Below are positions 10,366 to 20,419 of a DNA stretch of 64,000 nt, one piece after another. The notes under the pieces were generated by a model. That model did no database searches. It saw only the letters and a list, made by a program, of their open reading frames with translations, and was not told the DNA's origin. Numbering within the stretch: position 1 is the stretch's first letter; each line of letters opens with the position of its first letter. The position numbers were made by a program, and so were the translations under genes. Source of the stretch: Penicillium oxalicum (lineage: Eukaryota > Ascomycota > Eurotiomycetes > Eurotiales > Aspergillaceae); the NCBI RefSeq assembly GCF_001723175.1, contig NC_064650.1, forward strand, positions 744,001 to 808,000, written 5' to 3'.

Positions 10366-11989
10366 TCATGAATCTCGTGCTGAAGTCTCCCATGAAATCG
10401 TTCTGCTTCTCAGTCGTGTCTCCTCCCATAAGCGGTGGCCGGGAGCTTCATGCAACGCGAATATCCAAGGAAACTGACCTAGCTGCTGCTGAATGACAGC
10501 CCAGTTGTTCAGCTTCAGTCTCTCACATGTGTCGGCAATTAATGGCAAGAGCCAGTGATAGTGTTGAGGATTGAGCACGGATATCCCACTCATCAAAAGA
10601 ACCCACAAGAGTAGAGGAGGATTACAGCCCAAAGACTCCGACTCTATGACACAAAGGTCTTGTATGGCGCTTCCCAGACGATCAGAAAGAAGGGTGCCAC
10701 TAGATCCATCACGGGTGTACTCGGGCAGCAATGTGGTCATAAATGCCAGCATCGTAAGGTTTGTGACGTTGCCGTAGAGTCCTCCACGCTTGGTAGAGGG
10801 TTGCCCGAGACGCGAGATCTCTACAAGGCGATAAAGGAGGAATAGAAGTGTCTCAGTATAGTCAAGAGGATTTAGCTTCAGTTTCTGTCTTGTTTCCACC
10901 TCGTTGAGCAGCCTTGAGAAGCTTAATAGATTGAGCATGATGAGTGGCATCCAGGAAGCTGCTTTGGAGAACGGTCCGCTGCTGACGTCGGGGTCGCATA
11001 GGATCGGTTGAACGGGCACTTCGTTGCCACAGAACAGGGTTGGGGTGCCCATTTGCATTGCCAATTCGACATCGAGCCTGAAAATCGTTAGACCGAAACC
11101 ACAAAGTGCCATGCAGAAGCGAATCACATTGCAAATCCCAGGCAAATTCAATGCACGTCGTGAAATCAAGCACTTTTACATACCTCAACGGCTTCAGTGC
11201 TAGCGCCCGATTTTCCTGCATCAGCCGGGTGATCCCACCCCGCAGCTGGATCATGCGATGGAGCCCGTGGAGATGCACTAGTCCCGTTGTAGGTTGGCGA
11301 TGCACTTGCTGATAGATGGCGAGGCTGACCACGGCGGCTATGGCGCTGTCGGAAACAGAGAAGGGACCAGAAAGTTTCATATTGACCAAGGCATATGCCT
11401 GGGTGATGTGGTGAAGGGTTTTGGACGATATTGTTGACCTACGTCGGCGGAAGTCGACGTAAGACGCGGATATAGCCAACGTGCTATGAAAATCTGTCCA
11501 TTTTTGGTGGTCAACGGTGCTACATGGATCGGCCGGGCGATTCTATCACTCACATGCTTCATCTGCTAGAATATAGTTAACCCAGATTGACTTGATAATG
11601 TCGAATTTGGTACAAAACTGCGGTGGGAACAACGCATCACTTATGTCAAAGAACCCTATGATTGCCATTTTTGTCAGACATGAGGGTATGTGAAATGGCC
11701 AGCCGAACAGTCAGGGCAGCGTACACCGATGCAAGAGTGCCGTGGACTCGGAGTCGAGCTCTTGAGGGAACGAAGTAAGGCACAAATCGCCCCAAAGCAC
11801 TTGACGCAGCATCACATGCCCTGATCCTGAAGTGCTCAAGAAGGACTTGAGCTCGGCGATACTCTTTTGCTTCTTGGTGGATTGGCGTTGCTTCCCGGCA
11901 TTCTTGCCTCGCATAACATGGGAGCGGATGAGACGCCTGTCGGAGATTCCTATCCCACTAGGGCTCTGGTCGATGAACTGCAAAGCCAT
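10366..11989 (-). CDS. fungal-specific transcription factor domain protein lacking a zinc cluster
   Basis: Four exons on the minus strand (11989-11725, 11655-11554, 11493-11184, 11077-10366) sum to 1389 nt, 462 aa. The N-terminus carries IRSHVMR followed by a Lys/Arg-rich stretch, as in the subgroup of fungal regulators with the PF11951-type domain but no Zn2Cys6 finger. Then come a FP-x-ELDSE region, an ALFPPQFC/IW block, LAISASYVDFR and HGLHRMIQLRGG, which are the family landmarks. The introns were placed where homology-like blocks join in phase, for example ADEA|YFHSTLA. The probable role is a nuclear regulator, possibly of the adjacent prenyltransferase cluster. The gene appears intact although two neighbouring enzyme genes are broken. 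Confidence 0.85.
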
Positions 11990-13131
11990 GGTGACGGACG
12001 GGTGATGGATTCATGCTATACTCGCAACATGTCAGGACTATCTGGAGGGTCTCTTCTTTTTGAAAGCGTCCAGGCGATCACGACTCCGATTGCACAGACG
12101 ATGCAGGGGGCGCTATTGGTAGACGACAGGGACACTAGTTGTCGTTTGTATCAGCTGACATCCCCCCGCCTCTTTGTCCGGGCACACTCACGTGTTGGGA
12201 GATCTGATGCCAGTAGATTGGTTATCAATAAGTTTCAAGTTTACAATGAAGAAAGTGCTAAAACACTTCCGATCGCCATTCCTCACTTTCAAAGGAGCGT
12301 GGTCTAGTGTATTCAGGGGAAGGCTGATCCCGTTCACAGTGTGGCGGGCCGGACACGCCTTTAAGCGTCGTCCTTCCTTATCGCGCCATCTTGGCTCACA
12401 TAAGGTTGTTGGCGAGACCCTCATGGGAAACAACACCACACTCTAGAAAGCCATCAATTAACCTATTGTATTTGTGGAGAGGAAAGGTACTTGTGAGACT
12501 TGCGGTAACGTCGCTAATCGTTTAAGCAAAGAGGCATATTTCGAAAAGTGCCAAAAACCGAACATTCAACAGTCCAAGAACAAGATACCTTTGGCAGTTC
12601 CTGAGAAGGTTCTCTTCCAATAAATAACGTTGTGGTAGCAATTTGATGATTTGAGGAACGTGCGAGGGTAGCAGCTAACAATCAATCTAATGCATAATGA
12701 ATAATTTGAATCTCGCCAAGAAGCATAATAAGAAACCCGGCCAGTACCAAGGTCTTTTATGAAGACATCAACGGAATGCATGTGTAGAATGAGCCCCGAC
12801 TAATAACCCCCCCGAAAACAAAACATTTGTCCGAAAGGAAAGCCGACTGTGGTATCAAAAGAAGAACAAAAAAGAGAGAGAGACTCCAAGACCAGCTGCA
12901 AAAATCAGACCAGGTATCACATAGGCTAAGCGGAAAGATGATCATTGTAGGAAGAAAGAGCGGACCAGAGGGACTGATGAGACGTGATGAGGCTCAAGAA
13001 GCTTATTGGTCCTTGGTCAAGAAGAGTTGAGGGACGGGACAGGAGAATTGAGACGTTTGTTGGCTCGTCTGTGTGAAAGGCCCTGAAAGACAAGTCGATT
13101 CTGTTTTTGTTTTGATTTTTTTTTGGTGTGT
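11990..13131. other. intergenic, no gene seen
   Basis: This separates the accessory block from the conserved SYLF gene. It contains only short frames without motifs and is AT-rich around 12450-12900. The right end should hold the SYLF 3' UTR. Confidence 0.5.
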
Positions 13132-15180
13132 TCAAGAATGCGTTTGTCGCTCGTTCTCCAAAGACGTATTGCTGATACCCAATTTCTCAATCTGGGCTTC
13201 GACTTTGGGAGATGGGAATCGCTTCTCGAGCTGGCTCAGGACTTGTTCAGCTCCTGCAAGATCCCCATCTCCAGTCGCCTCCGTCGATGCAGGCGCTTGC
13301 TCAGCAAGAGCATGCGACTCCATCTCAGTCTCCTCGTCACCATGAGCAGAGAGAAACTCCTCTTTATCGGCATGGAATTCGGCATCGGAGTCCACAAGGT
13401 CATCTTCATTCACGACCACAGGCACCGCCGTACTAGTCTGAAGGGTTTTCACCGCGTTGGAGGGCAGTGAAGCCGACTCGTCAGACTTCTCATTGTCTTC
13501 ACGATCCTCGGCAATGGTCTCTGTTTGCTCGGTGCTACGGCTGGTGTGGGAAAGCGCAGTCGGGGAGGTGGACTCATGACTGGAGCCGGAGCCCCAAGTG
13601 TGTCGAGGGTGACGAGGAGGAAGAGCAGGAGGAGTGTGCCGCTTATTGATGGTGACCAGCTTGGCTCGAGTGAAGGTCGGTGACAAGCGACGCGACTCGA
13701 CGGCCTCCGCGCGGTCTTCGCGAGGAGTCTCTGGCCGGGTCACCGTGGCATTGGAGACTTCATGAACTTCGTAGTCGTCCAAGTCGACAAACGAATCGTT
13801 TCTGCCTCTCTCCTCATCCACCCGTTCCACGCCTTTTGAACCGTCCATGTCCTTGCCATCTTCCTCCTTCAACTTTTCTTCGCTCGCGCCTCCATGCAGC
13901 GGTATCGTGTCCCACCCGCCCTTGGCTGCCTCTTGATCATCCCACGGATCTGCACGGGGCTCATGCATGGATGTTCTCTGGCTTAGTGCGGACGCTGACG
14001 CTCGGTCTACAGACGTGCGCACAGTTAGCGACACGTCCTCTGTTTGAGTGCCACGGTCCACGCTCACGTAGCTCTGCATGCTTGTTCGCCAACTGTTGCG
14101 CGGCGAGCTGTCGTGGCTGCGCCGCGAAAAAGTGGCGTACAAGGGGCTACTTGGATTGGGCCGAAATTCAAAAACTTCATGACTTGGCCTCACCTTTGAG
14201 CCGGCCTCGCGGATGAACATCCCCTCGGCCTCCAGTGCCTTCACGCCGTACGGATCCGGGTCGTCTCTGTCGGGGACACCAAACAGCTGCTCGTCGTGAG
14301 AGGCCACCTCCAGATCACCGGGGGTCTGACCCGGAGGAGGCACCAGACTCTCGTCCACATCCGTGTCTCCTTGGGCCGCTTTGATCGTTTGCAAGAGGGT
14401 CTTGATAGATGGTGGTGGGTGGCGGGCTTTGCCAGCCAAAATGTCGGTCACCGAGATCCGTTCCCCGTAGAACTTCTCGTTTTCATCTGTTCGCTCGATG
14501 ATGATCGTTCCGTCCACGGCCACTCCGGCGTAGAGTCCTTTACTTTTCATGTATGTCCAGATGGGCGCGCGTCGTTTGTGAACTTCTGATTCCAGCACTC
14601 CACCCATTCCGACAGGCCCCGCCGCCGCGCTGATCTCGCCCCCAAGCGTGCAGCGCAGCGTCTTGAACGCCTCCAGTGCCTCATAGGTGTTGATGACGAC
14701 CACACAGTCGTAGATATCGACGCCGGCCAGAAATCCCACCCCGGCGGTGTGTAGCATGATGCCCGAGGGCGGACTCCATTCTCCCGTCTCTGGTATCCGG
14801 CCGAGGAGGACACCACTGCCTCCCGAGCCACTGATCCAAAGGCCCGTCCTCATCGTGGTAAAGATGGCCAATCCTTTGGCATTCTTGATCACGGTCGAGG
14901 GAATCTTCTTGATCACTCGCTGCTTCCCGGTCGGTCGATTGATCTTGCCATTCTCGTCGGTCGTTTCCGTGGACTCGGGCGCATAGAAGCCATCTTTGCA
15001 GAAGCTGCGCAAGATCCGCGCCGCCTTGTCGCTTTCCTTGTCGATGGCCATGGGCCAAAAGGCCTCAGCACCAAGTCGGTTGGAAAGTCGATTGACAGGG
15101 GCACCTAATTTGTCGACGGTGTCCCAGGCCTTATCGAAGCCCTTCTTCGAGAACCGTTTCGTCTTCTCCCAGGCAGACAT
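13132..15180 (-). CDS. SYLF-domain protein (Ysc84-like)
   Basis: A single uninterrupted minus-strand exon gives 682 aa from the ATG at 15180. Frames upstream of this ATG are open but look like leader. Residues ~1-280 form the SYLF (DUF500) module, which binds phosphoinositides and actin at endocytic sites: WEKTKRFSKKGFDKAW, KNAKGLAIFT, GSGVLLGR, GVGFLAGVDIYD, LGGEISAAAGPVG, and YAGVAVDGTIIIER. The rest (about 400 residues) is disordered, rich in Ser, Pro and acidic residues. Yeast Ysc84 ends in an SH3 domain, and no SH3 is visible here. A run of 16 G lies about 30 nt upstream of the start. Confidence 0.92.
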   Translation of the reverse strand: MSAWEKTKRFSKKGFDKAWDTVDKLGAPVNRLSNRLGAEAFWPMAIDKESDKAARILRSFCKDGFYAPESTETTDENGKINRPTGKQRVIKKIPSTVIKNAKGLAIFTTMRTGLWISGSGGSGVLLGRIPETGEWSPPSGIMLHTAGVGFLAGVDIYDCVVVINTYEALEAFKTLRCTLGGEISAAAGPVGMGGVLESEVHKRRAPIWTYMKSKGLYAGVAVDGTIIIERTDENEKFYGERISVTDILAGKARHPPPSIKTLLQTIKAAQGDTDVDESLVPPPGQTPGDLEVASHDEQLFGVPDRDDPDPYGVKALEAEGMFIREAGSKVRPSHEVFEFRPNPSSPLYATFSRRSHDSSPRNSWRTSMQSYVSVDRGTQTEDVSLTVRTSVDRASASALSQRTSMHEPRADPWDDQEAAKGGWDTIPLHGGASEEKLKEEDGKDMDGSKGVERVDEERGRNDSFVDLDDYEVHEVSNATVTRPETPREDRAEAVESRRLSPTFTRAKLVTINKRHTPPALPPRHPRHTWGSGSSHESTSPTALSHTSRSTEQTETIAEDREDNEKSDESASLPSNAVKTLQTSTAVPVVVNEDDLVDSDAEFHADKEEFLSAHGDEETEMESHALAEQAPASTEATGDGDLAGAEQVLSQLEKRFPSPKVEAQIEKLGISNTSLENERQTHS

Positions 15181-15208
15181 GGCTGCTCCTCTTGAGGATT
15201 GATGGAGA

Positions 15209-15224
15209 GGGGGGGGGGGGGGGG
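15209..15224. repeat. G16 homopolymer in the SYLF gene leader
   Basis: Sixteen consecutive G on the plus strand (C16 in the transcript sense), 29-44 nt upstream of the SYLF ATG. It is likely length-variable and error-prone in sequencing. Confidence 0.9.
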
Positions 15225-18200
15225 AGAGTCGGCGCTTGATCTCGCTAGGCTCGTAGCAGGCAGTCCTGGAGGGGAGTTGATTGAAAACTCTACCGCGCAC
15301 ACTCACTGGAAGACTCTATATCTGGTGCATTCGCTTTTTGCTAACGTGGAGACTCGTGCTGCAAACAGCTCCCGATGGACCCGCAAATTTACTTCGCCGG
15401 CTGATCTGGAATGTTGAATGGGCGAATGGAGACACAGTCCGATTAGGCTTCGAAGAAGAATCCGGCGGTTCGGTCGCCGGAAACTGTGAGCGAGCAGGAA
15501 TGTGACAGGTCGATTGGATCTTGCCTTGACAGGAGTTGACAGCGCTTGACAGCACAAGAAACGGGGATTCGTCTGGAGATTTTCATGGTCAGTCGAGAGG
15601 CGATTGTGATTTTTTTGAGTGGAATGATGGAAAACTGCGCATTGCACTCGGTCGTGACAGCGAGCTGCCGACGCAACCATCTCCATTGGTTCCCTTGTGC
15701 TTCACGAACCTCGCAGTTCGTTGGAAAACTCCCCTCGGCGCCAGCAAAAAAGGACTGGAATGTCAATCACTCTTGAGGCAAAGATACAAAACTTACCACG
15801 GAGGTGGAGATTGAACGGCAGATCCGCACACAATCGTAAATGTTCTCCGTATGTGAAGAATTGATTCCACAAGATGCCAGCGATCACGGCCACTGGCGCT
15901 TGTCTTGGGCACCGGGACGATCTACAGAGTCACTCTTTACTAGACGGGTGGAAGGAGCGAAGAAAATTGGGTGACATCAATGGTGAGCGCCCGAGGCCCG
16001 AGTTATAAGAAGCGTTGGAGCATGTCTGACGGAGCCACGAAAGGCAGGAGATGACCACGGACTAGAAGGCGACACGATGGAACGGGTCAGACGGAAAAGG
16101 CGGGAGTTGTGCCCCTTTGGGTATTGCAGAAGTGGCGTGGGCAGCAAGTCGACTTCAATGCATCGTCCAGCGCCAGAAACCCTGGCCCATGGAACGCGCG
16201 GAAAGACGTCATCGACTCTCCGGCGGGCATCTCGGACCTTGGGCCTTGCAGGTCATGTTCTAAAACACAGAAAAAAAAAAGGAGAGAAAAATAAAATGAT
16301 AATAAATTCACCCTTTTGCTTATCCTGTCAATATCAACACACACGATCAATTCGTGGTTGGGACGTTCCTCTCTGCCACGTCCATCGCTGAAACGTCGCC
16401 CGCCCCGACGTGAAGGATGATTATTCAGATCCCACTTTGCAGGTGAATTGTGATGGTGAGTTCATGCCGCTCCGGTTCCCACGAATTGCGCCCTGCGATA
16501 GATCACAATGCCTCCGCTTTGCGCCTCGTGGAAATCAAATCAATCTTTTGGCCTTCGATCATGACACTATGGTTGTGCAGGCCTATTGCCATGGCTCAAT
16601 CCGATTGGTTGAGACGCCAAGGCATCAAAATCCACACTAGTCATGAAAAGCGATCGAGCTCTGAGTGGGGCAGTTGTTATATTTTCCAAGAAGGATGAGG
16701 GAGAGAGAAGGAAAAAAAAAACCCTTCTTTAATCTCGGGAGGATCCACCGGGGAGACACTATTTGTCTGGTACCGTCATCGAGTGCTTGTCTCTCCTTGG
16801 GCTGTCCGATGCAGAGGGCGTCGACAAAGACCTCAACAATGCGGCCATAATTTGGGTCACCAAAAGAGTATTCAGGGGGCAACTACTTCGGGTACCTGAA
16901 GTGATTCTTAATGGCGTACCTAGTTTTCATGCCGACACAGGCATTTGACTTCCACCTGGGTTCCTTCATATGGTCCATGCGCTTGAATCAACTTGATCCT
17001 TTCTTGAAAGAGTTAAATGTCAACACCAGCTCTTCATCACTTGCAACCAATCCTCTATTCCCACTCACACAGTCACTTCACGTTGATTAAATATATATCA
17101 ATACATGTATCACGCTCAAGTCCATGCACTTGAATCTACCAAAGTCCATTATGAACAACAATCTCGCAGGACACTGCCCAGTGGCGCAATAGACAGATTT
17201 CTCCTCCCTTCAAACAACACAATCCATATTGATGGGTCGCGCCTAAATGACCCATCTGATTTTCCTTGGATCAGCAGACGCACACCTCAGACATGCTTCA
17301 ACTAACACCTTTTACTCAAGCCCCTCTCTTCTGCCTTCCTAACAAAACAAGACGACCAGTTCCAGGTCCAGGGCAGAAATCCCTTTTTTTCCCATCCGAG
17401 GCCCATTCGGCCCCAGGGCAACACCCATCGAAGTTGAGGCCAACCCCGCACCGCCAGAGCGCCGGTCGGTGGAAAATGCCCGGAAGGAAACCTGTTCTGC
17501 AGCGTTGACCAAAGTAACAAGTTCTCATTCGATGCGTGTGTGCGTGCTCGTCAAGCCGAAAAAAAAACTATTGGAGGGTGAGCACCGAGTTATCCTCCAC
17601 GTGTTCTAGGTCTCCGGCCTGGCCGACGAAAGGCTGACGGGTTGAAGACCCGGACACACAGAGCTATCTAGCACGAGCGATTCGATTCCTCTATTGCGTG
17701 AATCGGATAAACACCTCCAATCACTGTCAGTTTCTAGCTTCTGCTCATGTATAGTCGGCGGGGTAACTTGGGCTTGTGGACGTCTTGGACCTAAAGCTTC
17801 ATCATCGCTTGGATGATCCGTTTACCTTTTCTTCGGCCATGGGAGCTCGATGGATATAGGACTGTTTGCTATAAAGACATCCATACATTTGAGATGGTTA
17901 TGAACCTCCGAAAACCGGGACACTCCACTTCACCATTCGTTCCATGCTCTGTAGTGATGTTCGAGCGAAAAGGAACGATTCTACCCAATTCATCCCGTTC
18001 GGGGCGCTGGGGGAAGCACTGCAACTCAGGTCTTTTCTTTATTGTGAAATACAAATCTACTACTGTAATATTGATATCGTCAAGTGTTTTCCTGGACAGT
18101 GACTATACCAATGGGCCAATCAAACTTCTCGGGCAACTACCTAAATCATCCCAGAACTTTGATGTAAAACCGACAACCGCCGACTGATACGACGAGGATA

Positions 18201-18818
18201 CCTCAATCGGTGATGGGTCCAGACGGGAGCATCGTCTGGGCATTCATGGAACCCCGAGGTAGACGGGACTCTGAATCGAGATTGATATCCACCAAACTAA
18301 GCCTTGTACCGATCACCGAGGGACGGAGCCAAGCTGATAATATACGTGTCTAACTCGATGAGACACTTTGTCGTGGAAAGAAATTTGGCCTAGACGGTAC
18401 CCCCCCCCCCAAGACGTGGATGAAGATCCATTTCAAGGGCTATATCCAGACGCTAATATCAAACTTAATATCAAAGGGCATAGAGATCGACCTGCGATTT
18501 CATTGCAGGCAGCCCTGGCATATGGAACTTGGCTGCGCAAGGGACTGGTTCCTACGGGTGAACTTTTTTTTGCCTGCCCGGTTCTGATAAGTGTTTCGAC
18601 ATAGTTCTTGTAAGAAAGTCTTGCTATGTTTGCATTTTCTTAATTGACCGCAGCACAAAAAAATGTTCCGCTAGCCAGGATCGTCATGAACAGGCATCAG
18701 TTGCGGCAAAATGGTACACTATCCAAATCTAAATGGATGATGGTTGGTATATAAGGGGCGGAGGATGGAAGACAAACACGAATTGCAAACATGGAAACAA
18801 CCACGGACATTGCATATC
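15225..18818. other. 3.6-kb region without a recognisable gene
   Basis: Both strands hold only short frames with no conserved motif. The left end is the SYLF promoter side. It contains A-rich and T-rich tracts, a GACGTCAT half-CRE near 16207, ATTGG (reverse CCAAT) near 16605, a CACGTG near 17598 and a C10 run near 18401. A non-coding RNA or a poorly conserved gene cannot be excluded. Confidence 0.45.
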
Positions 18819-19856
18819 TTACAGCGCCCCGAGTTCCTTGAGCTTGGAGACAAGACCATCCACATCCTCAACCTTGCCACCACCGCTCCGAGCAGGAGGT
18901 TCTAATGAGAAATAAGTAAGCATGTGTGACAAGGCGCAAGGGAGAGGGGCTTCACAAGCCAGGGATTCTCTTTTTGGGGAGGGGACAAACATACCAGTAA
19001 CCTTCAGAGTCTTCAATCGGCGAGTGTCCTCGACGCCAAAGTCGGCCAGCGTCTTCTTCTCCAAAGGCTTCTTCTTTGCCTTCATGATGTTGGGCAGGCT
19101 GGCATAGCGGGGCTCGTTCAGTCGCAGATCAGTGGTGATCACCAGAGGCAACTTGGCGCGGAGCGTCTCAACACCGCCGTCCACCTCGTGGGTGATCTCC
19201 ACTGTACCAGCCTCATCCTTCACCTCGACCTTGCTGGCCTGAGTGGCCTGCGGCCATCCCAACAGACCAGCAAGCATTTGACCGGTCTGACCTTGGTCGC
19301 CGTCAATAGCTTGCTTGCCGAGCAAAACAAGGTTGATGTTCTCTTTTTCCACGACACCCTTTAACAACTTGGCGATGGTCAGTGGCTCAGGACCGCCGTC
19401 TGCGGAATCGCCCACATCAATGTGGAATGCGCGATCGGCACCCATGGCCATCGCCGTGCGCAGGACATCGGGGGTCTTGGGTCCACCGGCGGAAAGGGCG
19501 AGGATGTTCTCAACCTTGAGCGGACCCTTGCGCTCACGCAATCGAACGGCCTCTTCAATTGAAAGTTCATCAAATGGGTTGAGGGAGTGCTTGACACCGG
19601 CGGTCTCCACGCCTGTCTGCGCCTTGTTGATGCGGGGCTTGACCTATATCAATTCGAGAGCGCAAAGGCCGGCATTAGTCTTCAATCTTGCAGTAGATTC
19701 CTGTATTTGTGCCGCAAGAAGACTCCGATGAGGCCAGTTCACAATCATGTGGGTTCTCCGATCTCCGGTCGCCTGCGCGCCGGAAAGTGTAGCCACACTT
19801 ACCGCATAGTCAATCACCCGCTTGACGGGGACCAGAATCCGTAATCCACTAGCCAT
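18819..19856 (-). CDS. electron transfer flavoprotein beta subunit
   Basis: Three exons (19856-19803, 19643-18995, 18901-18819) total 786 nt, 261 aa, the same length as the yeast protein. The mature sequence starts RILVPVKRVIDYA and continues across a 159-nt intron into VKPRINKAQTG. It then has LNPFDELSIEEAVRLRE, ALSAG, LLGKQAIDGDQGQTG and KAKKKPLEKKTL, all ETF-beta signatures. With ETF alpha it forms the mitochondrial-matrix heterodimer that takes electrons from acyl-CoA dehydrogenases and passes them to ETF-ubiquinone oxidoreductase. The second intron (93 nt) sits near the C-terminus, and without its removal the frame still stays open, which could mislead an annotation. Confidence 0.95.
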
Positions 19857-20419
19857 TGTGCCTTTTGATGGTATGTCGAAGCCCAAGGAGGATCTTCAAT
19901 TCTGGGGTAACGATGAGTGAGCCGAGCCCGGGGTTTGATGTTGGAGAGGTTCGGAGGAGGAGTGAGACGGAGGACTGCGGTGACGGAGTGCCAAGACATT
20001 GAAATCGCCGACGCGGCCCGAGTGTAGCCCTTCGTGCGTTCGCCAGCCCTGCCGAGGTTAAGCATAGTTGCATACTCTCTCTCTCCTTTAACTCTGGACC
20101 ACACAGACTGGCGAGACGAAGTATTATGATATGTCGGTGAGGAAGAAATTCTTGTTGCGACAATAAGAACAAAAACCTGGATTCTCAAATTTTCCAAACC
20201 TGGAATGCGTCTCGCCTCCCTTGGTCACAGCCCGCTATACAGTGTACCCTGACTCCTGCCAGCATATGGGTGACCAGCAACTCAGAAAAAAGTGGACGCA
20301 AGCCCTGCCTACAGCCTGTGACTAAAATATTACGGCTTCTTACTATACTTTGGCACGAATTGAACTTTCCTGGGGATGAGAATGGGATTTCTCAATGCAT
20401 TTTCTATGTGCTCTCAATT
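19857..20419. other. intergenic between ETF-beta and the Tah18 gene
   Basis: This holds the ETF-beta promoter and the 3' flank of the diflavin reductase gene. The overlapping minus-strand frames here are leader sequence without motifs. Confidence 0.5.

Noticed and set aside
18902..18995. Reading through the last ETF-beta intron as coding
   Set aside because: The frame is open, but the inserted ~31 residues are not ETF-like. GTATGT and CATTAG borders with in-phase joining give the standard 261-aa length.
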